Shown: positions 11,331 to 22,591 of the stretch, one piece after another
Numbering within the stretch: the first letter of the stretch is position 1
How the letters are laid out: the number at the start of each line of letters is the position of its first letter
DNA from: Iris pallida
Taxonomy: Eukaryota; Streptophyta; Magnoliopsida; Asparagales; Iridaceae
Reading direction: 5' to 3'
DNA: 64,000 nucleotides
Assembly: GCA_029216955.1 (NCBI GenBank)
Contig: JANAVB010005597.1
Location: forward strand, 47,074,192-47,138,191
Translations under genes and position numbers: made by a program
The notes under the pieces: model-generated
The model's database searches: none
Told to the model about the DNA's origin: nothing
The model's input: the letters and a program-made list of their open reading frames with translations, nothing else

Positions 11331-11974
11331 TTATTTCTGATAATTTAACTTTAATGTTCCTTACTATATGCTGGTTTTAGTTTCTAAGTGAAGCCTCCTT
11401 TGTGGCACTTGCTCTTTCTGGGGTCTGACCCAGCTGGTTTTGTGTGGCCAAATTTCGGAGCAACTCCAGAGGATCTACCGACTTCCCAGCCAGATGGTGG
11501 CCACTAGACGGAACCCTGGCAACGAGTGGGTTATTTTTGGCTCTCCCGCTCTATTGTAAAAATATTCTTTTGAGGCATTTAGTCGGCGAGCACGTGTTAG
11601 CTCGATTGCATCTTTATTTACTGTCTGCCTACGGGCTGTAACATGATTGACAGATCCTAGGGTTGATCATGTATGACTGAACTCTTGCTAGTCCTGGCAT
11701 TTTGTACGACTAGCTTCATGATAATCCAATATGTAATGTATGGGATGCCTTGCTATTATATATTTGGTGCTCTGACATCTTGTAATTATTATTGCTTGCT
11801 TGTGATTGAGACGATAGGCTTGTTCATGACCTTAGGAGACTGCTGGCTTGTAGTTAAACCCTTATGTATCTAGACAGCCGTGACCGTATAGTGAGATGGA
11901 TTCCATTTCATATACGTAGCTGGCTATGTCTGCCCCCGCTCTCCAGTATTCTAGTTCTGGGGCGTGACACTTAC

Positions 11975-12184
11975 AGCATGTCTACAAGTACATGTTAGAC
12001 AAACAAAATAATATGATATAAGTATAGCAATATGATATAGAATATTTGGGACAATGCTAACATTAGGACAATGCTAAGTTTAAGTAGCAACATGATAGTG
12101 ATTACATGAATATTAGTGACGTCATTATGTTAAACTCAATTGATTAGCCATATTCAAAAACATGATATAATCATTGGGCTAACA
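11975..12184 (-). repeat. 3' LTR of element C, part 2
   Basis: After D the element C LTR continues, matching 38098-38307, and ends (plus strand) in GGGCTAACA. In element orientation this is the LTR start TGTTAGCCC. Confidence 0.88.
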
Positions 12185-12200
12185 ATCTTCCCTTTTTTGA
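12185..12200 (-). promoter_or_regulatory. Polypurine tract of element C
   Basis: On the minus strand AAAAAAGGGAAGAT runs directly into the LTR start TGTTAGCCC, the usual place and makeup of a copia polypurine tract that primes second-strand synthesis. Confidence 0.7.
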
Positions 12201-15200
12201 TTATGGCAAATCCTTTAAGTTTAATATATATACAATAGATGCATGTATCACTAATAAAACACATAAACACATAATACTTAAACTTATTTCTCTCCCTTTG
12301 ACATGATAAAAAAGAAGCTCCCCTGTAATTAGAGCTAAAATGAACTAAAGCATAAGTAAAGGAGGAAAGCAAAAATAATCATGATCGAAGATTAGGAGAA
12401 TAGTATAAGGACAAGTTTAGAAAATTGCATAACTATAGTAGAAAAACTTGTCAAAAATAATTGGTTGAACTTAAAAATATTGAAATCAATCAATACATAG
12501 TTTACCAACTAGAAATCCAAAAATGACATTCAAAACATATTTTGTTCATCATATTATGTTTTGAAATAGACCAAAAATATATCAATATAGTAGGAATCAA
12601 TCATTGGTCATAAATAAATTATGAGGAATAGAAATTCGCAGATCTAGTATATATAAAAAAGTCAAAAAATATAATGAGACTTTTAACAATGATCACAAAA
12701 GTATGATTCATAATTTGTCCATACAAATTAGTAAATCAATTCCATAAAGAGTATAATCATCGGAAAAAAATTAAAATACGTATACTAGAATCTATGCAAA
12801 ATCTATACCAAAGTTCATGCATTTGAATTCAATTACCATAGCATGATATATATCCATCAGATAAACATGAAGGTAATGAAGACAAAATACTTGAGAAAGA
12901 GAAATTCAGTCGACTTGAATGCTCTCCCGAAAAATATGATCAGTCTAAATATAGATAATCATGAACTTTGAGATAAAATCTCAATAAGAAATGCCAAAAG
13001 TAATTTTAAACTCAATCAAATAAGGATAATTAAATATATTTGGCAAGATAACTTTTAGAAACTCAAATAATATGAGATAATTAAAAATAATAATCATATA
13101 TTCTCTCATAAAACCAATACAAATCCAAATATCATGAATAACTCAACAAGATATTTAACTAAGGCAATATATGTCCATGATGAACTAGGTATACCACGTA
13201 TTAAGGGCATAAAAGAATTGAAACAATTAATTTGCTCCCCCTTAAAATATGCGTATATAGTTCAAAAATAATTTATATGCATAAAATAGATAAAATAAAT
13301 AATCACAAGATCTAAGGGATATCCAAGATATGTATCTTTCGTTCCTTTGATCAAATGCATGTAAAGTTCCAAACTTAAAACAAATATCATTTTTAGACAA
13401 GAAAAAGAAATATTCAATAAATAAACGCTTAAAGATGAAGAAAATATATCTTCAGTATATATATATAAAAGAAATATTTCAAGACATTAAAAGATTTTGA
13501 AAACTGTCTTTAATAATAACATTTGAGTACCGGACAGATTCAATAAATCAAAAAAAATAAAAAGGTTTTAAAAAAAATGTGGATTTATTACGAAAAATTG
13601 TCTTAATAAATGTTCGAATGCGTCCATTTTAGTCTTTAGACTAAAAGCTGGCGATTCGAATCACAAACATAATTTTAATAAAAGAATCCATAAATTATAA
13701 ATAAATCCATTTGAACAAATAAATATAACTAGATAAATGTCCAAAGAAAAGTGTATTCTAGATATATGACATGTCAAGAGGATAATTGATTTGAAACAAT
13801 TAACTGCTCCACCTTTACATGGTTATATCCAAAAATAATAGTATAGATAAAATTTAAGAATTTCAGAGATATATTTTCAAAAATAGGAAACTAATTAAAA
13901 AATATTAGGTCTTCTTATCAAAGTTCATTTCTTCCCTTTTAAAGCCGTTGCTGGAGGCTTAAAAAAAAAGAAATGCTTTGAGAGAGGAAAATTCAATATG
14001 CTTGACTTCTCCTTCGCAAAGAGTTACTGCTATAGACAGTAAATAACTAGAATAAGAAGAATATTAAAAAAACTTAAAAATCATAAATATTGCACAAGCT
14101 AAAGACGAAATCACAAGATCATAATATTCACTGAGTAGTCACAAGATCATTAAGTCTGAATATCGAAAAGTGTGACAGAAAAGAATATATCAAAAGATGA
14201 CAAACATTAACCTATGGAAGATCAATGTATGTTACCTTTTGTAAAAAAAAATAATATTATCCATCAAATCTAAAATCTAAAATCTATCAGATAACAATTG
14301 CAACTAGATCTCAATAAATCTTTAGTTTATAAAGCGTTGATCAATCTTGGGTTAGCTGTAGGGGTACTGTCCCAGCTAACGGAGGTTCACCGGGGAACAC
14401 TTAAGTACCGCTTCGCTTCGACCGTAGTCGTGGTGACAGACAGACCCTTTGTAGGCTTGTACCCAAAACAAATCTCTTCTTTAATAACCGAGAATTTAAG
14501 AAGAATTAGTACAATATGAAATAAAAAATTATATTCTATGGACTTAAAAATCTTAGAACAATGTAGCATACGGTATAAGATGTATCAATTACATTTATCC
14601 ATATGTTTGTAAAATCATTGGATAACAATAAATTCTAAAACATTTATAAATCAAAATGTTAGACCTAGATACGTTGATGTATTCTAGAACCTAGGGGACT
14701 AGGTTCAGTACCTTGGATCCAGAACTAGACGATAGTTGCAAGTAGACCTTAATAAATCTTAAGTCTATAAAGTATTGATCACTTTGAGTTAGCTGTAGGG
14801 GCCGGTTCACAGCTTGCGGTAGTCCGAAGACTAGTACACCGTGTCGTTTCAGGCTATTTACACATGTATGACAGAAGGACCCTTTCGGTTTGTTCCCAAA
14901 ATGATCTCTACTCTTAAGAACTTAGATTCAAAGGAATATATACAGTATCATCGAACATCATCGAAATCCAGAATCTCTAAATATAAAATAAGTAAATATC
15001 TAAAGAAGGGTTTATCAAGATCAAGATATTAAAAAAATATCATGTATCCAAAATGTCAACCAAAAAATCAAGAAAAAATACATCATTAAAAGAGGCTTTG
15101 AGGGAGAAGCTAATAAAGAGAAGAACAAAAAAATTGTTCAAAGTAATCAATAGCTAATTATGAGATAAGCACAAGTTTGAAACTACTTTTTAAAATAATA

Positions 15201-15680
15201 TAGAACTTGAACTTAACTCATATATCTCCATAAAGATATTTATACAAAAATATATATTAATATAAGAAACATGAGCAATATATAAATAAAAATAAATTAT
15301 TCATGTATCCTTAATAAGCATAAAAAAATATCACAAGATCAAAAACATGCGTAAATATGCTTTGTCAGACAAAGATGTTATTGATTCATAAGAAGTTAAT
15401 CACAATAAAATTTGAGAATCAATAGAGAATATATTATGCAAGCACAAGGTTAACATAAAATATATGTATATACTTTTCAAGTAAACATGAGACTTGTGCT
15501 AAACATACATACTCACAAAAAACCAATCAAAGTAAATATGACATGTTGAAGAAAAATCGGTAAGAAGTGGCCATTAAAAATATTAAATACGAAGAGTCAA
15601 AAGCATATTAACCAAAAACAAAAGCTCCTATAGACTAGAGTGGTATGCATGCTTCAAGAATAAAACTAAAATAAAGAGCA
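12201..15680 (-). other. Internal region of element C, 3' side, non-coding
   Basis: About 3.5 kb of very AT-rich DNA lies where pol would be expected. I see no RT, RNase H or integrase motif in any frame. Some stretches recur in diverged form, for example TTGCTCCCCCTT near 13230 and CTGCTCCACCTT near 13805, each after a GAAACAATTAA run, and the direct repeat at 14290-14930. Position 15676-15680 is the left GAGCA target duplication of element E. Confidence 0.55.
14290..14930. repeat. Diverged direct repeat, about 430-bp spacing
   Basis: The stretch from about 14303 (CAATAAATCTTTAGTTTATA, then GTTAGCTGTAGGGG) recurs from about 14740 (TTAATAAATCTTAAGTCTAT, then GTTAGCTGTAGGGG). Both are followed by a GACCCTTT block and a CCCAAAA block. 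The copies are clearly diverged, so this is an old duplication inside the internal region of C. Confidence 0.65.
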
Positions 15681-16333
15681 TGTAAACCCCCTAAATTTCT
15701 ACAATTTTTTTTTTATAAATTGAGTATTTAAAATTTTTACTTGGTATTTGTACATCGCATAGTCGTATTATACGTCGTGTACGAATTTGTCGTATGGGAC
15801 GTCGCGTATGAGTTCGCATTTTCGTATGTCTCGTCGAGTGCGAATATGTGTGAGGTACATATTTTTGTAAAAAATATTTTATTTTAAAAAGCATGATTTT
15901 TTTTAAATAATAAATAATAAATATTTTTGATTACTTAAAGTTGTAAAATGCGTCGCATTTGGAGTTTCCAAAACCTATTTTTACATCATGAAAGGTTATA
16001 TAAATAGTAATTTGAAAACCATATTTTATGCAAATATTTATTACATATGAGGAGCATAGATTTTTTATTATTCATATATAATGCTATTTTTGAAATTAAT
16101 TAATATTAATATTTTATTATTCGAAAAAGTATTTTAAATTAGTGTTTTGGTTTAAATTTGATTAATTATGATGATTAAAATTTAAAAATATTTTATTGAC
16201 TTTATCTTATTAAAGATAGAATGTATCAATATTGGATTGGATTTGATCCAATTATTTTTTAAATTAAATAGGTTAATATCTAATTGGAGATTTATACAAT
16301 CCTAACATTTATCCAACTGAGAACCTTCACCTC

Positions 16334-16342
16334 CTATATAAG
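16334..16342 (+). promoter_or_regulatory. TATA box of element E 5' LTR
   Basis: CTATATAAG lies at the sharp change from AT-rich to GC-rich sequence, as expected just upstream of an LTR transcription start. It is conserved at 22414-22422 in the 3' LTR. Confidence 0.6.
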
Positions 16343-17679
16343 GAGACTAGGAGAGCCCCATTACTTTCTTTTCTCCAAAATTTATCACCCAATTCTCCAC
16401 AGAAGTGCATCGTGTCCGTGGTCGTGCCTTTTTTCCATCCACTATATTGTTTCATTACATGTACAATACTATCTCCTCGCATCCCGACAACCCCATCGCC
16501 AGCAACTTCCCGAATCTGCCACCGCCATCACATCTCTTGAGTACTCCGATCACAGTCCAACCCGCCGACGTCCCCGACCAGCAACAGACCTCTGCCAAAA
16601 TCGGCCACCCACACCCCGATCACCTCCACCAATGGCCGACTCCACCACCTCTAAGACTATCTCCGACAACCAACCACCACAAGATGACGCCGCCATCACC
16701 GTCACCTCCGCCATCCCCCTGAGAACCACCGTCGACATCACAACACCCACCACCGCCAGTACCATCGGCCGCCCCCTGTCCGACCCATCTCCTCGCCACC
16801 CTCCGTCCCGATCATCACCATCATCACTGTTACCAACACCACTACCACCACCGTGGCCTCGTCATCATTCCGACCACCGCCACCGGCAAACTAAACCCCG
16901 TCAGCCACCAAATCTCCAAAATAAACATAAAATCAAAACCCTAGCCCTAAACTCACCTTTCCCGTCGCCGGCGAAGACCGACCCCCGTGCTCCGCCCGCT
17001 CGCCACCGCCGCGAGTAGCACAGCAGTCACCGTCGACCCCTCCCTCTATTTCCTCCAGCGCCAAGACCGCCGCATCTCCGCCGCGAGGTCACAGCCCTGG
17101 CGCCAAGACCGCCGCGTCTCTGCCGCGAGATCGCCGCCCCGGCGCCAGCCTGCTGGCGACCAGATCCGCCGCCGCCTGGTGTCCCCGAGCCGCGCCGACC
17201 TCGCGCGCCCCCGCCGCGCTCGGCGCAGCCACAGCGCCGGGTCCCCTCCGGCTTGCTTCGCCGAGCACCCCGATGGGCCACCGCCTCTTCGCCGAGCTCC
17301 GGGCCTCCTCCCCGTGGCGGTGCACTGGTAACCCTCTCGCCAAGCTCTCCTTCCTCTCCCCCTCTTTTGAGTTCACACTTACACTGCTCCTTAAACTTTA
17401 GTTTTGCTCGGGAAGACAACACTAAGCTGCTGTGTATAATAGGACCAAGTATAGGTATTTATTTACTAAATATTAAATGGTATATTCTATAGATAACATT
17501 AATGATGTTAAAGTATGATATTTTTAATATATATAGTAAGTAATTTTAATATAATTATATTCTCGACTAAAAATATAAGTTTTGTGCCTAGACACTACAT
17601 GTATTTTTCAAATAAAGTTAATAGCCCTAAAAATATTACTATATTATTATTATTTTACTGTATTTGAATATGACTTTTG

Positions 17680-17680
<1 letters not shown>

Positions 17681-17763
<83 letters not shown>
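17681..17763. repeat. TA dinucleotide microsatellite in the E 5' LTR
   Basis: An uninterrupted TA run of about 80 bases. The same position in the 3' LTR (about 33440-33502) carries a shorter run, so its length has changed since insertion. Confidence 0.95.
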
Positions 17764-17766
<3 letters not shown>

Positions 17767-19149
17767 AAGGTTATGTTGTCTTCCTATTTAAACTTAAAAT
17801 ATTTTGATCAAATAAAAAGCAGTTTCCAAATTATTACATACATTTTCAAGTATTTATATAAGATATTTTTACTAGAAAATTTTAGTTAACCTAAAACGAT
17901 TTTTTATATATAGCTACTTACAAATATTTTGGAATAACAAAATATAGTTTCAAACGTCATAACTATTTTTTTTTTCAATTCTTTTCCTTGACCATGACTG
18001 ATCCCTCGTTCTTATTTTCACGCAATACCGGACCCTCACATATCGACCCCAGCCATTGGACATAACAGGACTTGTTGGATCATTGCACCACACCAGGCGT
18101 AACACCAGGCAAGACACCTTGCCTTTACTGTTTAAATTTCCTGCTCAATTTCATGCATATTTTGTTTATTTTCAAGTTATTTCTTTCTAAATTATATGTA
18201 GATGCAAATTACTATATTTTATGCAATTGGCTTAGAGTTAAGGGACTACCGTCAAATTTAGTGTGTCTCATTGACTTGTCACGATTGTACACGAGTTGTG
18301 TGTGAGAGTTGTGAGTATCATATAGATGTCACTTGCGTGTGGGCTGATCTCCCGTGCGCATGCGTAGGAATAACTGTCAATAGATGCACGTTAGAAGACT
18401 TGACAGTTATCTATTATAAAATAGTGTGGTAAAAACGACACGTGTTTGTGTGTCATGGTTACGACACACGTATAGTATCATTGGGGGGAGGGGACAGCTA
18501 CTAGCGTAGGGGCTACATTTACTTTTTACACACATTATGGGTGATAGTGACTCGGATGAGCACTACGTGCTGCCCGGTCGATAGTGTCTCGGATGAGGGC
18601 TACTTGACGACCACTCTTTATTACTTGCTTGCGTGAATCCGTTACAGCCCATGCATAGAACGTTGTCCTCTAAAGTGAAATCCACATAGAATGGTTAGGA
18701 ACCTTTACTCATGCATACTTTTCTGTTGAGCTTTTATTATTCAGTTTATTGGCATGATATTATGTGTCTTGTTACGTCCCTCCGAGGACCTGGTGATCCC
18801 TCCAGGTGTATGTATTCGTGATTCTTGTAGGTGCTCTAGCTAAGGTCATTCCTTCCTTCGTGATGATTGCTCTTGGACTCGTCACTTGCCCTCGCTCGCT
18901 CAATTCTTTCTTTGTATATTTTTTCATATTTAATTTAGTTGGTAGTGGATTTGTCTCCGTCCAACTATTGTGTACATGACAAACTCAAAGTTTTTTTTAA
19001 TATCATTATTTATCTTCGTGGATGAGTTTTAGTGTCTTGGCTTTCTACATTTACAGCTTATGTATACATACGAGCCATATATTTACTCGTATGTATACAG
19101 CTGGCATGATACGTTTCTAGTCCTACTATTTTGGGACTGGGACGTTACA

Positions 19150-19177
19150 TGTTTTTGTGGTGGCCCATGCAGGTCAA
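19150..19177 (+). promoter_or_regulatory. Conserved box directly after 5' LTR of E
   Basis: TGGTGGCCCATGCAGGTC is identical to the box in element A and sits at the same distance from the LTR end. It is a candidate primer-binding or packaging signal; the tRNA is not identified. Confidence 0.55.
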
Positions 19178-21769
19178 GTTTGCCGTTTCAGTTACATGAC
19201 TGTACCGAGCGGGCCTGCAATATAGGATTAGAATCTAGGAATCTCATCACCTTCCTTGACCCTCCTTGATTTCCATATTCCGACTCCCGTGGCTTCCCTT
19301 GATTTTCGTATCTTGCTTGAACTCTTTCTACCAACACCCTATCATCTTGTGCTTAAACATGGTTAGAAAGATGACTACACTACTATATACTTATTGGTCA
19401 ACCCTATGGCTAGAAGGATTATATTGACAAATAATATCCATTGAGGTTATATTTGAGTATAAAGGCATTTATTTTTCCTAGAGATATGATCTTAAGGATT
19501 AGTTAATTCCAAGTTGGGTAGTAGCATATTACCGCCTTTAAAGGATAGTTAGAATTTTTACAAGGTGGTATACACAAGAGGATAGCTAGATCGAGAAAAC
19601 AAAATTTTGAATTACAAAATTTTTGAAATGGTGAAATAGTTATGATTTATTAGGGATATGAAATCGATTGAAAAATAACTTAAGTTTTTATATTGTGACG
19701 CATGATCTACGGTTAACTTTAAAAGTTTGGATTGTAATATTATAAAGTTTATCTCGAGATTATTTAAGGAGTTTTAATTATGATTTTTAGACAACTAGAG
19801 AAGACGAAAGTTTAGTTTGAGAGAGCTTGAGGTTTAAAATTGAGTCATACGATTTATAAGTTTATTTAATGATGGTAATTTTTTTTAAATATTTGGAGGA
19901 TATGAAGGCGACTTTGACGAAAAAATTCAAATTTTAAATTGTGTCATATGATCTATGATTTAAAAAGTTAATTAGATTTCAAGTTTAAAGCCTTGATTAT
20001 GGATATTTAAATTTTGGTAAAAAAGATATAATTTGAGTTACATGATTTGCGATTGATGAAACGGGCTAAGAGTTTATCTCGGGGTACATTTGAGAATTAA
20101 ATTTTTTTAAAAGTGATGGCTTATTATGAAAATTTAGTTGTGCCATATTAGATATGATAAAGTTATTTGAAATTTATTTAAAGGAAATTAAACTTTAAGT
20201 TATGATTAAATACTCGATGGAGTATCTTGAGTTTATCTTGAGACTTTTTTTTATCCAACAAATTTCATATGCAGACCTAGACGAGCCCACCTTCATGTAG
20301 GTATATCATGTCCCACTAAAACGCGTCTTCTTGTACTCTAATTTCTTGATACGACTTTCGGGTCAAATAAGCTAAACTGTAACATTTATCATGATACCGA
20401 TATATTTACCGACCGTGGATCTCGACTCAATTCCTTCAACCCGATCTGTGATAGTGTTCCACTTAATTCCTTAAATGCTTAGCCTGTGCTTATTGTTAAC
20501 CCGTGTCTTTTATTTTTGTGCATTATCTTAAATTGCTTAGGCCCTTAAATGTTATTTTCGTGCAGAACTTAGTAATTATTATCCAAACCCTATCACGACC
20601 ATTGAGCCTAACCAAAACTTTCTTCTAAATCATTTTGATTTTCTCTTCGAAAATTTTTCTTTGCTATGCTATTATTCATGCGACCTTGCTCTTGTGATTC
20701 CTTGGACTTAGATAAAGATTTGATCATGACACCCTTTGGTTAGACAGGGGCTAGATTGGAAGGCATCATAAAGGAGATTAGTGGCTTAATCAAGTAAAAT
20801 GATACGTGACTATGAAACATTAGTTAAATATGCTATTTGATTTAGAGGTGTGATATTATGTTTGGAGAGATCAAAGGATAGTATATTTGCGAGTGCCCAA
20901 AGGTTTGAGATTAATCCAAAGTTGAAATAAAGTTTATGTTTGGTGCATAAGGGATAAAATTTTCTTTATGTTGATAAATAAATCTAAATTTTCTAGAAGA
21001 GTTTGACTTTTACTTCAACTATCTTGATTAAAGATTTTGAAATTTGAATTTCAAGGAAATTAAAGCTTGAGGAAATGCGCATATTTATGTTGAAAAAGAA
21101 GGATAGAGATTATTGAATATCTATTTTGAGGAGAGTATGAATGGCGAAATCTATTTGGAGAAAATATCTATGATATGATGGAGAGAAGTAAAATTTAAAT
21201 TTATTTTTGGACTTATCTAATTTCGATAGTTCGGATATCGGATTCGATATATAAATATAGTGAGAATTCGGGATTTTGTGAGTAAACTTTGGAGGTAAAC
21301 TAAAGAGAAAAAAAAGATTTAAAAAAAAAGGGGTTGATTACAAAATTTTGTGAAGAATAATAGACGAAAGGTTGAATACGAAAAGACATTGATGAATATA
21401 TCGATGGTTATAACAATATCAAAAACACAAGTTGAATTTCGAAGATTGAATATAGAAAGGCCTCGGTGATTATGCCAAGAGTTATGGCAATATCAAAAAC
21501 AAGTTAGATTTTGAATATATTGTAATATCGAGGTGGAAGAGATTCTTGCCTATTTTGAGTACACATTTTGTTGATTGAATTTGATAGTTGTCATGAGATA
21601 TCATCCAAATCATACCCATGAATTCATTTTCCTAGCTAATGTAATATTCGATTATGCAAATTGATTTCATTGTATGCCTTTTAACGTGATCAAATTTCTA
21701 TTGCCTCAACCCTACCTACCCTACCTATTCCTAAATTTCGAGGACGAAATTCTTGTAATTTGGGTAGGA
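19178..21769 (+). other. Internal region of element E, non-coding
   Basis: AT-rich sequence without a supported ORF. Two parts align with the internal region of A (near 19270-19430 and 20260-20460). The end (about 21730-21769) carries the pol-end motif TTTCGAGGACGAAATTCTTG and a G-rich tract directly before the 3' LTR. I see no gag or pol remnant in between. Confidence 0.65.
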
Positions 21770-22591
21770 TGTAAACCCCCTAAATTTCTACAAATTGTTT
21801 TTTATAAATTGAGTATTTAAAATTTTTACTTGGTATTTGTACGTCGCATAGTCGTATTATACGTCGTGTACGAATTTGTCGTATGGGACGTCGCGTATGA
21901 GTTCGCATTTTCGTATGTCTCGTCAGTGCGAATATGTACGAGGTACATATTTTTGTAAAAAATATTTTATTTTAAAAAGCTTGATTTTTTTAAATAATAA
22001 ATATTTTCGATTACTTGAAGTTGTAAAATACGTCGCATTTGGAGTTTCCAAAACCTATTTTTACATCATAAAAGGTTATAAAAATAGTAATTTGAAAACC
22101 ATGTTTTATGCAAATATTTATTACATATGAGGAGCATAGATTTTTTATTATTCATATATAATGCTATTTTTAAAATTAATTAATATTAATATTTTATTAT
22201 TCAAAAAAGTATTTTAAATTAGTGTTTTGGTTTAAATTTGATTAATTATGATGATTAAAATTTGAAAAGATTTTATTGACTTTATCTTATTAAAGATAGA
22301 ATGTATCAATATTGGATTGGATTTGATCCAATTATTTTTTAAATTAAATAGGTTAATATCTAATTGGGGATTTATATAATCCTAACATTTATTCAACTGA
22401 GAACCTTCACCTCCTATATAAGGAGAGCCCCATTACTTTCTTTTCTCCAAAATTTATTACCCAATTCTCCACAGAACTGCATCGTGTCCGTGTTCATGCC
22501 TTTTTCCCATCCACTATATTGTTTCATTACATGTACAATATTATCTCCTCGCATCCCGACAACCCCATCGCCAACAACTTCCCGAATCTGC
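21770..22591 (+). repeat. 3' LTR of element E, part 1
   Basis: This matches 15681-16522 of the 5' LTR (small differences include short deletions) up to the junction with element F. About 41 bases equivalent to 16523-16563 are missing here. Confidence 0.88.

Larger units (their letters stand above)
9086..11969 (+). mobile_element. Solo LTR D (2.88 kb)
   Basis: The segment starts TGTAATGCC, ends GGGGCGTGACA, and is flanked by the 5-base duplication CTTAC (9081-9085 and 11970-11974). Removing it restores the sequence of the element C LTR exactly as seen at 38080-38110. There is no internal region, so it is best read as a solo LTR left by LTR-LTR recombination. Its termini resemble those of G. 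A telo-box AAACCCTA at 9331 lies in a pyrimidine-rich stretch that may be the promoter leader. It contains two structured tandem repeats, listed separately. Confidence 0.85.
15681..19149 (+). repeat. 5' LTR of element E (3.47 kb)
   Basis: The first 650 bases are AT-rich U3. A TATA box at 16334 is followed by a sharply GC-rich, proline/serine-codon-like block (about 16450-17330) with the telo-box AAACCCTA at 16936, then AT-rich DNA with a long TA run and a conserved terminal kilobase shared with A. The ORF 16284-17018 falls in the GC-rich block, is not kept open in the other LTR copy, and is not called as a gene. Confidence 0.9.

Noticed and set aside
16284..17018. 244-residue Pro/Ser/Thr-rich ORF in the E 5' LTR
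   Set aside because: It lies in the GC-rich leader block, is low-complexity, and the corresponding ORF is not kept in the 3' LTR copy.
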